Shown piece after piece: positions 8,133 to 19,417 of a DNA stretch of 64,000 bases. The position numbers and the translations under genes were made by a program. The notes under the pieces were generated by a model that made no database searches, was not told the DNA's origin, and saw only the letters and a list, made by a program, of their open reading frames with translations. The stretch is from SZUA-442 sp963753185 (GTDB lineage Bacteria > Actinomycetota > Acidimicrobiia > Spongiisociales > UBA5794). Where the stretch lies: assembly GCA_963753185.1 (NCBI GenBank), contig CAVWBO010000007.1:992001-1056000 (forward strand), in the 5' to 3' direction. Every line of letters begins with the position of its first letter. Position 1 is the stretch's first letter.

Positions 8133-8384
8133 TCAGTCATCGCGTCGCTTTGCGCGACGGCGCAGCCACATGAGGGCCTGTCCGACGACTGCCCCGAGAG
8201 CGAACACGATGACGAGGACGAGCCACAGAGGGGCCTCGAAGTTCAGGACGAGGAACTCGAATGGGATCGACTCGGCGTTCTGGGCGATGAAGATCGCAAC
8301 GAGCACGATGATCACGCCGGAGATGATGAGGCCGGTCTGTGCCTTGGTCTGTTTGTCCTGCTCGACGCGGTCGTTGTCGCCCAC
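8133..8384 (-). CDS. LapA/DUF1049-like small membrane protein
   Basis: 83 residues with a charged N-terminus, two transmembrane helices (GLIISGVIIVLVAIFIAQNAESIPFEFLVLNF and LVLVIVFALGAVVGQALMWLRRR) and a basic tail. The helix-NAE-x-IPF-x-FL-helix layout is the LapA_dom (DUF1049) pattern. Its role in actinobacteria is not defined. GTG start with GGGAGGA upstream. It lies just upstream of the metH riboswitch on the same strand and is probably a separate unit. Confidence 0.78.
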   Translation of the reverse strand: MGDNDRVEQDKQTKAQTGLIISGVIIVLVAIFIAQNAESIPFEFLVLNFEAPLWLVLVIVFALGAVVGQALMWLRRRAKRRDD

Positions 8385-8469
8385 GGTTCCTCCCTCGGGA
8401 TGTCGGTACCGATTGTAGATCAGCGGCGAATCGGCGTCGCTCGTGGTCGGCTGCCGGTTGTTCCCGTGG

Positions 8470-8475
8470 TATATT
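8470..8475 (+). promoter_or_regulatory. -10 element (TATATT) for the gene at 8485
   Basis: TATATT ends nine bases before the ATG at 8485, and no Shine-Dalgarno lies between. Transcription would start within two or three bases of the ATG, giving a leaderless or almost leaderless message. Confidence 0.5.
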
Positions 8476-8484
8476 CACCACACC

Positions 8485-8775
8485 ATGACTCAGCAATTGA
8501 GCGAGCAGGACAGGGAGACCACCGAGGATCGGCTCACACCCGTGGGCTGGGTGGTGCTCGTCTTGTGCGTCGTCGGGGTGGTGGGTGCGATCTACCTCGC
8601 GCTCGAGGCGTCGGACATCGCCCTCTTCGACGGACACGCCGCGGACGTGATCACGACCGCATGGAACCGGACCGCGACGATCGGCCTCGTCGTCGCCCTC
8701 GTCGTCGCAGCGTTCGTCGCGACGTTCGTGTGGTTCCTCGCCAAGTCGACCCTCGGATCCGACCCCGACGACTGA
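8485..8775 (+). CDS. Small two-helix membrane protein, unknown function
   Basis: 96 residues with two hydrophobic helices (VGWVVLVLCVVGVVGAIYLAL and TIGLVVALVVAAFVATFVWFL), a polar N-terminus and an acidic end (GSDPDD). I do not recognise a family. The ATG at 8485 is preferred over an upstream GTG because the TATATT promoter sits between them. It is divergent from the LapA-like gene and convergent with the pseudogene at 8784. Confidence 0.6.
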   Translation: MTQQLSEQDRETTEDRLTPVGWVVLVLCVVGVVGAIYLALEASDIALFDGHAADVITTAWNRTATIGLVVALVVAAFVATFVWFLAKSTLGSDPDD

Positions 8776-8783
8776 ACCGCTCC

Positions 8784-9124
8784 TCAGCGATCGGTGCGGT
8801 ACCAGTTCTCGATGTTCCAGGTGTGGGACGCCAGCGATGGGTTGTATCGGTACCCGCCGATCTCGTCTCCCCACACCGCCCCGATGCTGGCGCGTGAGAA
8901 CAGCGGGAGGATCACGGCCTGGTCGGCGAGGATCTCCTCAGCCTCCGCTATGAGCCCCCTGAGTTCGGAGCGTCGTCGTGGTCGATGTGGGCGGCGCGGG
9001 GGCCGTGGTCGAGCTCGTGGTGGTCAACGTCGAAGGCGGAGGTGTGTCGTCGCCCGATTCCGCGGACGAGCATGCGGCCACGAGCAGCATCACCGCCCAC
9101 TCCGATGGAGAGGAGGCTCCTCAT
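8784..9124 (-). pseudogene. Collapsed remnant of a peptide-binding (SBP family 5) lipoprotein gene
   Basis: The start encodes MRSLLSIGV, then one frame over VMLLVAACSS, a lipoprotein signal with lipobox. A Thr/Ser/Pro-rich linker follows (TTTSSTTAPAPPTSTTTT), as in secreted actinobacterial lipoproteins. It then joins, out of frame, to the last 60 or so residues of a family-5 solute-binding protein (ELRGLIAEAEEILADQAV, GGYRYNP, HTWNIENWY). About 500 codons of the binding domain are missing. A one-base frameshift lies in a GGG run of the signal region. No intact partner ABC genes are nearby. Confidence 0.75.
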
Positions 9125-9141
9125 ACGCCGAGCATATGGCG

Positions 9142-9708
9142 TCACCCTCGTGCGCGCTGGTACTTCCGATGCTGGAGGTCGAGGGTGTCGACGTCCTCGA
9201 CGGTCACATATGCATCCGGCGTGTGCGCAGCCACGATGCGCATCGCATCGGTGGCCCGCCTCCTCGGGACGACCGAGAAGAGGATCGTCACCGGGCCCCG
9301 CAGGCCCTCGCCCGCGACCTCGGTCACCCCGAACCCCGCGTCGCGCAGCGCGGGTACCGGTGATGGCGCACCGGGCTCGAGGAAGACCCTGACGACGGAC
9401 TTCCCGACGCCGAGCGTGGCCTCGAGCCAGGACCCCACCCACGTCCCCGCGGCGAAGCCACCCGCATAGGCCACGGCCTTGATCGGCGTATCCAGGGACC
9501 CGAACACCGCGGCGGCCGCGATCAGCCACGTCAGGGATTCGACGAAACCGATTCCGGTGGCTGCCCACCGTCGACCACGCATCAGCAGCATCACCCGCAG
9601 CACACCAGCCGAGACATCGATGATGCGAAGCCCCATGATCAGGAGCACCACGCCGATGGTCGCCCAGATCCCGTCGGGGATCAACGCAACACCGAGAAGA
9701 ACGTTCAT
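9142..9708 (-). CDS. UPF0316/DUF5698 membrane protein
   Basis: 188 residues. The N-terminal half has three helices (GIWATIGVVLLIMGLRIIDVSAGVLRV, GIGFVESLTWLIAAAAVFGSL and the AYAGGFAAGTWVGSWLE motif). A soluble half with a DUF2179-like fold follows (GPVTILFSVVPRRRATDAMRIVAAHTPDAYVTVEDV). That is the UPF0316/YebE-type architecture; its function is unknown. I chose ATG 9708, where the conserved first helix begins. It follows nrdJ on the same strand after about 215 bases with no recognisable gene. Confidence 0.85.
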   Translation of the reverse strand: MNVLLGVALIPDGIWATIGVVLLIMGLRIIDVSAGVLRVMLLMRGRRWAATGIGFVESLTWLIAAAAVFGSLDTPIKAVAYAGGFAAGTWVGSWLEATLGVGKSVVRVFLEPGAPSPVPALRDAGFGVTEVAGEGLRGPVTILFSVVPRRRATDAMRIVAAHTPDAYVTVEDVDTLDLQHRKYQRARG

Positions 9709-9924
9709 GTCACACCACACACGGTCGCGGCACCCTCCGGCCGACAGGGCGGCGGGACGCCTGGTTCGAGGTTTCGAGCAGACTGGCACGCGTCGTCGAC
9801 GGTGCACCTCGACGAATACAAGCGCGGCGGCGAGATTGTCGTGCGTTCATGCGATCCGCACGCGAGAAGGACCGCACGGAGGAGGTGGCACCTCCATGCA
9901 GTCCTTCGGTGACCGGGCGTCAGA

Positions 9925-13387
<3,463 letters not shown>

Positions 13388-13429
13388 CGTCGCCCTCCAA
13401 GGCCTCGGCGTCGCTACGCCATCGAGTAC

Positions 13430-13438
13430 TTATCCACA
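13430..13438 (+). promoter_or_regulatory. DnaA box (TTATCCACA) upstream of nrdJ
   Basis: An exact match to the classical nine-base DnaA box lies 43 bases before the nrdJ start. A weaker TGCCCACA follows a few bases on. DnaA regulates ribonucleotide reductase genes in Escherichia coli; a similar role here is inference. Confidence 0.45.
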
Positions 13439-13451
13439 AATCTGCCCACAA

Positions 13452-13499
13452 CCACAACATGTTGGGTCGTTGGAACGATCTGGCCCCTAGATGTTGCGT
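13452..13499 (-). promoter_or_regulatory. Pair of NrdR-box-like operators upstream of nrdJ
   Basis: Two 16-base sites at 13452-13467 and 13484-13499 read on the minus strand as ACCCAACATGTTGTGG and ACGCAACATCTAGGGG. They match the published NrdR consensus (ACACWATATWTWGTGT) at about 12 and 11 of 16 positions. Their centres are 32 bases apart, the three-helical-turn spacing typical of NrdR box pairs. Confidence 0.55.
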
Positions 13500-13631
13500 G
13501 GTTGCACGAGTGTAATTACATCGATGGCACTCGTCAAATACTCCCTGTATCGGACGGACGTCAGGCCATGTCGGGGCGTTCCGTAGTTGTAGCGCAGGCG
13601 TGTGACAGATTCCCAATCCACGGGCGGGAGG

Positions 13632-13665
13632 CTTTTCGCGACACCGGGTACTTTTCGCGACACCG
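13632..13665. repeat. Direct repeat of a 15-base element upstream of the aldolase gene
   Basis: CTTTTCGCGACACCG occurs at 13632-13646 and again at 13651-13665, 19 bases apart. It lies just upstream of the putative aldolase promoter and could be an operator pair. No known regulator is recognised. The rest of the nrdJ-aldolase interval (13388-13741) holds the nrdJ operators and no gene. Confidence 0.5.
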
Positions 13666-13707
13666 CTGCCGGGGACCTTCCGGCTCGTCGTTGGCCACGC
13701 TCGGCGC

Positions 13708-13713
13708 GATAAT
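13708..13713 (+). promoter_or_regulatory. -10 element (GATAAT) of the aldolase gene
   Basis: GATAAT lies 28 bases before the ATG at 13742, with a GGAGGG ribosome site at about 13732-13737. The -35 region is not convincing. Confidence 0.45.
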
Positions 13714-13741
13714 CGAGTGAGGACCAACGACGGAGGGAACC

Positions 13742-14791
<1,050 letters not shown>

Positions 14792-14804
14792 CCGGGCACC
14801 GGCT

Positions 14805-15341
14805 ATGACCATGCCACTGCCACCTCTGCTCCCAGAGGACGTCATCTCGGCTCGGGTGGACGAGTTGGCCGCGCTCATCGACGCCGACTACCGCGACACC
14901 GAGCTGCTCGTGCTGATCGGCGTCCTCAAAGGGTCGTTCATCTTCCTCTCCGACCTGGCGAGGAGGCTGACGGTGCCCAGGCGTGTGGAGTTCATTGCGG
15001 TGTCGAGCTACGGCGACCGCCGGAGCGAGCTCGGTGAGTCGGTTCGCCTGCTCATGGACGTGCGCCACGACATAGGCGGCGAGGACGTCCTGTTGGTCGA
15101 GGACATCGTCGACACGGGGCACACCCTCTCGTACCTGCGGCGCATGCTCGAGGCGCGACGTCCCGCGTCGCTGCGGATCTGCACGCTCCTCCACAAACCC
15201 GACCGCACCGAACAGCACGTCGAGATCGACTACCTCGGGTTCGCCATCCCGGACGTGTGGGTCGTGGGTTACGGCCTCGACTACGCGGAGCGCCACCGCA
15301 CGCTTCCGTACATCGCAGAGCTCCCTCCCGACATGAGGTAG
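14805..15341 (+). CDS. hpt: Hypoxanthine phosphoribosyltransferase
   Basis: 178 residues with the type I phosphoribosyltransferase fold. The PRPP loop is DVLLVEDIVDTGHTL, the N-terminal LIGVLKGSFIFLSDLAR binds pyrophosphate, and the base-contact end is PDVWVVGYGLDYAERHR. It salvages hypoxanthine and guanine to IMP and GMP. ATG at 14805 or 14811. Its stop codon abuts the stop of the convergent gene at 15342 with no spacer, and no terminator hairpin is visible. Confidence 0.93.
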   Translation: MTMPLPPLLPEDVISARVDELAALIDADYRDTELLVLIGVLKGSFIFLSDLARRLTVPRRVEFIAVSSYGDRRSELGESVRLLMDVRHDIGGEDVLLVEDIVDTGHTLSYLRRMLEARRPASLRICTLLHKPDRTEQHVEIDYLGFAIPDVWVVGYGLDYAERHRTLPYIAELPPDMR

Positions 15342-16631
15342 CTACCGGCTTCCTGCTTCCTGCTTCCGGCTGATCGTGTAGTGGAGGGTCATGAACGTGC
15401 GGTCGTCGAGCGTGAAGCGATGCTCGGTGCGGAGGGTGCCGTCGTCGACGAAGACGTCGATCTCCTCGCCGAAGGTGGTGAGCTGCATCGTGGTGAGCTT
15501 GCCGTCGTCGTCGATGACCGACAGGTAGTGGCCTGCGTGCTCGGTGCCGCCGTGTGAGCGCAGGAGGAGCCCGTCACGGCGATGGTTCGACGGGTACAGG
15601 GTGGCGGTGAAGCTGCCGGAGGGAATGGGGAAGCCGACCGAGACGTGCGGTATGCCATCGATCGGTCGGACGGTGTAGATGCCCACGTACACGGGCTCGC
15701 CGGTCTCGTAGGCGCGAACCCATGCACGCAGGTCGACGATGCCGTCGCCGTCGACGTCGACCGTGTCGATCCACGACCGCACACCGCGTTGGACCTCGCG
15801 CTGGTCGAACGGTGCGTTCGCCTGCCCGATCGGCGCAGCGATCGTCGTTCGGAACGCCAGATACGGGAGGCGCATCCACCACCGCCATTCAGGCACGATG
15901 ACCAGTGTGAAGCGACTCGTGTGCTCGTAGAACTCACGCACGAGTGGGTGGACGAGGCCGGGATCGAACATCGCGCTTCCCAGCGAGTTGAAGTCGTCGA
16001 CGATGCCGACGTCCGCCGGTTCGTGGGCGAACGTCGCCCCGATGGTCGCCGCGTACCGCTCGAGGAAGTCGACGCCGACGTAGCCCGACGTCTCGCGCAG
16101 GGGGACCACGTACGCAAGGAGTTCGGCCGGAACCTGCTCCCCGACGACGCGCACCTGCTCTCGCCCGTGCCACACGATCGCGGCGATCGTGCGGTACACA
16201 ACGACCGTGAGCGCGGTTGGCACGGCCCAGCCGATGCCGGGGCCGAGGACGTCGAACACGACCCCCATGCCCGCACCGACGACCGCCCCGAGCGCGACCT
16301 TGCCAGGGCGAAATCCTGCGGCGCCCGTGACGGCTCCGGCAGTCGCGGCGGGGACGACCGCTGACCATGCGGGGAGGAGCATCTCGGCGAGGCCCCCGAG
16401 TGCGGCGGCGATGCCGCCGGCCATCGCGATGCGCACGACGATCGGTTGGGGTCGGCCGGGTTCTCGGCTCGCATCTGCCCAACCGGCGAGCATCGCGTAC
16501 GCGACCAGGCCGATCGTGGCGCCGGCGGGCGATGATGCGCCGACCGCGGATGCGATGGCCCAGCCTCCCAGCCCGCCGATGCACCCGCCGACGATCGCTG
16601 CGCCCCAGACCTGACTCGGCGTCCGCGACAT
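15342..16631 (-). CDS. Uncharacterised membrane protein with a large C-terminal soluble domain
   Basis: 429 residues. The first 170 form about five Gly/Ala-rich helices (AAIVGGCIGGLGGWAIASAVG and others). The remaining 250 are a soluble beta-rich domain containing a calcium-loop-like VDVDGDGIVDL, RSHGGTEHAGHYLSVIDDDGKLTTMQL and an ending MTLHYTISRK. I do not recognise a named family. It is third in a likely operon: MFS transporter, 75-residue protein, this gene. Confidence 0.7.
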   Translation of the reverse strand: MSRTPSQVWGAAIVGGCIGGLGGWAIASAVGASSPAGATIGLVAYAMLAGWADASREPGRPQPIVVRIAMAGGIAAALGGLAEMLLPAWSAVVPAATAGAVTGAAGFRPGKVALGAVVGAGMGVVFDVLGPGIGWAVPTALTVVVYRTIAAIVWHGREQVRVVGEQVPAELLAYVVPLRETSGYVGVDFLERYAATIGATFAHEPADVGIVDDFNSLGSAMFDPGLVHPLVREFYEHTSRFTLVIVPEWRWWMRLPYLAFRTTIAAPIGQANAPFDQREVQRGVRSWIDTVDVDGDGIVDLRAWVRAYETGEPVYVGIYTVRPIDGIPHVSVGFPIPSGSFTATLYPSNHRRDGLLLRSHGGTEHAGHYLSVIDDDGKLTTMQLTTFGEEIDVFVDDGTLRTEHRFTLDDRTFMTLHYTISRKQEAGSR

Positions 16632-16642
16632 CGTCGGGGTCC

Positions 16643-16867
16643 TCAGCGCGCGAGCACCACGCGCGCCGCCTCGGCGGGTGCGCCGCCCGGGGGAGCATTG
16701 GTGTGGCTGATGACGAGGGTGTCCGTGGTCACGTGGATGTCGATGGGGGAGGTGTCGTTGAGCGCGCCCGGCTCCAGCAAGGTCGACCATGTCCCCTGCC
16801 ATGTCCTCTGCCAGGTGCCTGCCCAGTCGGCGAGCGCCGTGTCCCCGCGTGCTCGTCCGTTCCCCAT
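16643..16867 (-). CDS. Small hypothetical protein (74 residues)
   Basis: It starts at ATG 16867, overlapping the MFS gene stop by one base (TGATG), and ends 11 bases before the next gene, so it fits the operon. The middle repeats GTW (AGTWQRTWQGTWSTLL) and is followed by a beta-like stretch (IDIHVTTDTLVISHT). No family is recognised. Codon use and tight packing favour a real gene. Confidence 0.5.
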   Translation of the reverse strand: MGNGRARGDTALADWAGTWQRTWQGTWSTLLEPGALNDTSPIDIHVTTDTLVISHTNAPPGGAPAEAARVVLAR

Positions 16868-18354
16868 CAACCCTCCCCAGCGTCGTCCGCCGTTCCCCCG
16901 GAGTCGGGAGAAAGAACCGCTCCGGCGCCGGCTGACGCGGCGCGGTCACGCATGATGGCACGGACGTCCTCGATGTCGGACGGGCAGGTCTTCGATGCCT
17001 TCCAGTAGCACCACCCGGTCGGGAGGAAGAACAGCTGGAAGACGGTGAGCCCGAGCGCCCAGTTGTACGGAGCAGGCAGCGACCGCTCGAGGGACTTGGC
17101 GATGGGACCCGTCAGCGCGCTGCCGATGGCTCGCCCCACGCCGTTCGTGAAGTTGCCGACCCCGAAGACCGTGCCGCGATGCTCTGGCAGGTTCACGTCC
17201 GAGATCAGCGCGAACCAGTTCGGACTGTCCGCAGACGTCAGCGCGATGGCCGCGACGCCCGAAAGGAATGCCACGAGTGCCCACGGATTCGTGACGAGCG
17301 ACGCGAGCACCTCGCCGGCAAGCGTGATCGTGTCCGCACCTTCTGTCACCTCGAGTCCGCGAAGGGGAACCCAGAAGAACACGAGGAAGAAGGGGATGGC
17401 GCCGAGGATTCCGACAGCGGACACGAGCGCCCTTCCCCGCAACGTCCTGCGCTGCAGTCGATCCCCGATGTGGCCAGCGAGAATCGAGAAGAGGGCACCG
17501 ACGGTGAACAGCGCGGCGAACAGGCCTCCGACCTTGGTCGCTGTGGCCTCGCTGTATCCCTGCGCAAGGACCTTCTCCTGATACAGCAGCGTCACCCAGA
17601 TGAGCGATCCGTACGCGATCTGGGCGGTGATGCCCTGGAGGATGAGCCAGCGGTTCGTGCGGCCCTGAGCGAGGGCTCGCAGCTGGGATCGATCGATCCT
17701 GTGCTCGTACTCGAGGCCCTGCTCGGAGAGCGCCGCGAGCTCTGGCTCGCGGAATCCCCTGGGGGCGTCGTACGTGAACAGATAGAGGCCTGCGAACACG
17801 AATCCCGCCACACCGATGACGCGAAGGGGTGACTGCCAGGATCCCGCAGAGAGCTGGGACGCGAGCAGGCCCCCCACCAGCACCCCGACGCCCTGGGACA
17901 GGCCCCAGAAGCTCATCGCGAGACCTCGGCGTCTCGGCGCGATCAGATCCGAGACGACCGAGAAACCGACCGATGCGATCGATCCGAGGCCGATCGCCAC
18001 GACGAGCTGCCACGCGGCGAACACCACGTACGTCGTGGCCGTGGTCGAGGCGATGAGTGCCCCCGCCCAGATCGCCGTTCCCCATAGGAGCAGCCTCTTG
18101 CGGCTACGGGAGTCCCCTGCGTAGCCCCACGCGACACCGACGATGGCGGTGACGAGGATCTGGGCACCCGTCAGGAACGTGATCGCGGGCTGGCCGACGT
18201 CGAACGCCGAGGTGAGCGGCTGCACCATTGCGGGGATCGCGCCGATCGCGGCGTTGTCGAGCGACGCGAGGACGATGAACACCACGACGGTGTAGATGAC
18301 ATGGATCCGACCGCCCAAGCCGGTGGATGCTGATGTGGCTGGTCGTTCGCTCAC
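16867..18354 (-). CDS. Major facilitator superfamily transporter
   Basis: 495 residues with about 12 transmembrane helices. The MFS loop motif between helices 2 and 3 is GYAGDSRSRKRLLLWG and the repeat in the second half is GHIGDRLQRRTLRGR. It also has RRRGLAMSFWG after helix 4 and NLPEHRGTVFGVGNFTNGVGRAIG in the second half. The substrate cannot be told. GTG start at 18354. It heads the three-gene minus-strand operon down to 15342. Confidence 0.88.
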   Translation of the reverse strand: MSERPATSASTGLGGRIHVIYTVVVFIVLASLDNAAIGAIPAMVQPLTSAFDVGQPAITFLTGAQILVTAIVGVAWGYAGDSRSRKRLLLWGTAIWAGALIASTTATTYVVFAAWQLVVAIGLGSIASVGFSVVSDLIAPRRRGLAMSFWGLSQGVGVLVGGLLASQLSAGSWQSPLRVIGVAGFVFAGLYLFTYDAPRGFREPELAALSEQGLEYEHRIDRSQLRALAQGRTNRWLILQGITAQIAYGSLIWVTLLYQEKVLAQGYSEATATKVGGLFAALFTVGALFSILAGHIGDRLQRRTLRGRALVSAVGILGAIPFFLVFFWVPLRGLEVTEGADTITLAGEVLASLVTNPWALVAFLSGVAAIALTSADSPNWFALISDVNLPEHRGTVFGVGNFTNGVGRAIGSALTGPIAKSLERSLPAPYNWALGLTVFQLFFLPTGWCYWKASKTCPSDIEDVRAIMRDRAASAGAGAVLSPDSGGTADDAGEG

Positions 18355-18381
18355 CCGGGCATGGTCGCCGAGTCGAGCCGC

Positions 18382-18762
18382 CTATGCGAGGGGTTCGTCC
18401 TCGGCCCCAACGTCGTCGGCCCCAACGTCGTCGGCCCCAACGTCGTCGGCCAAGGGTCCGGGTGGCGGCACCGCCTCCTGCTCGATCGTCGTTCCCGTGG
18501 TCTGATGGGTGGTCGAATACGGGTCTGCATCGCCGGCGGCATCGTACGCGATCCCTCCTGTAGCCGCGGGCGTCCCAGCTGCCGATCCGCTCCCGAAGGG
18601 TGCCCATGCGGCGAGCATCAGACCGAAGACGATTCCCACCAGGGGCAGGATCCACATGAGGTTGCTCGCAAACGGGATGACCGCGTAGATCCACAGCGTG
18701 ATACCGAGGAACAGCCCAGCGAAGAACCCCCCGAACATCCCCCAGAGCGTGTGCCCCTTCAT
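18382..18762 (-). CDS. Small membrane protein with an acidic pentapeptide repeat tail
   Basis: 126 residues. Two helices near the start (LWGMFGGFFAGLFLGITLWIYAVIPFA and LMWILPLVGIVFGLMLAAWAPFG) are followed by a polar tail ending in three exact ADDVG repeats encoded by a 15-base tandem repeat. Function unknown. The ATG at 18762 overlaps the stop of the upstream secreted protein gene as ATGA, so the two are co-translated. Confidence 0.65.
   Translation of the reverse strand: MKGHTLWGMFGGFFAGLFLGITLWIYAVIPFASNLMWILPLVGIVFGLMLAAWAPFGSGSAAGTPAATGGIAYDAAGDADPYSTTHQTTGTTIEQEAVPPPGPLADDVGADDVGADDVGAEDEPLA
18402..18451. repeat. 15-base tandem repeat, three copies plus a partial
   Basis: The unit CGGCCCCAACGTCGT is repeated exactly at 18402, 18417 and 18432, with a partial copy to 18451. 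It encodes ADDVG units in the minus-strand gene and is in frame, so copy-number change would lengthen or shorten the tail without a frameshift. Confidence 0.9.
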
Positions 18763-19346
18763 GGCGTCACCTTCTTCTTGATCCCGGCGGCGACCATCAG
18801 CGCACCGAAGAGCGCCGTCGCTGCGCCGGTGACGATGCCGATCGGGCTCGAAGCGCCCTCGATCGACACGGTCAGCGCCACCCTGCACGTCGTGCCCATC
18901 TGAGTGTGCCTCGCCGTCAGCTCGAGGCCACCGGTCCCCCTCGGCACATACGCCGGAAGGGAGTACGTGTACGAACCGTCGGCGGACACCTCCATCGTCT
19001 GACCCGCCGGATCGGGCCAGTCGACGATCGTGATACCTCCGATGAGGGGTAGGCGCAGGTCGATCCCTCCTGCGAAGTCGACGAGGTCATCGGGCGGCGG
19101 GATGTTCATCGATCCCTCGTAGGTGACCGTCGCATCGGGAGGGATGGTGATCGTCGGGTCGAGTGGATGGCTCTCGGTCACCACGTTGGGCGTGCCGAAC
19201 GTCGTGACGGCCACACCCTCGGGAAACGACACACTGCCGGTACACGGCCCCTCGAGGACGACGGCCGATGCAGGCGATGCAGCGGCGATCGTCATCACGG
19301 TCACGGCGGCGAAGGTCCCCATCACGATCAATCGTCTTCGCTTCAC
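18759..19346 (-). CDS. Secreted/cell-surface protein with C-terminal membrane anchor
   Basis: 195 residues. A signal peptide (MKRRRLIVMGTFAAVTVMTIAAASPASA) precedes a beta-rich extracellular part (about 30-160) with two cysteines. A C-terminal helix (GIVTGAATALFGALMVAAGIKKK) with a basic stop follows. This is an anchored surface protein of unknown function, translated together with the small membrane protein at 18382. Confidence 0.72.
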   Translation of the reverse strand: MKRRRLIVMGTFAAVTVMTIAAASPASAVVLEGPCTGSVSFPEGVAVTTFGTPNVVTESHPLDPTITIPPDATVTYEGSMNIPPPDDLVDFAGGIDLRLPLIGGITIVDWPDPAGQTMEVSADGSYTYSLPAYVPRGTGGLELTARHTQMGTTCRVALTVSIEGASSPIGIVTGAATALFGALMVAAGIKKKVTP

Positions 19347-19417
19347 AGCACCTCCGATCTCGCGCGCCTCCCAGCCTACGCACGCGACATCCCGGTTCGC
19401 GGTTTAGCGTGTCGGCC

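Noticed and set aside
9709..9924. Cobalamin riboswitch near nrdJ or metH
   Set aside because: I looked for a B12-box-like GCCACTG core around the B12-dependent genes and did not see one; metH has a SAM riboswitch instead.
18402..18451. Possible CRISPR-like or minisatellite array
   Set aside because: Units are 15 bp with no spacers and in frame inside a gene, so it is a coding tandem repeat.
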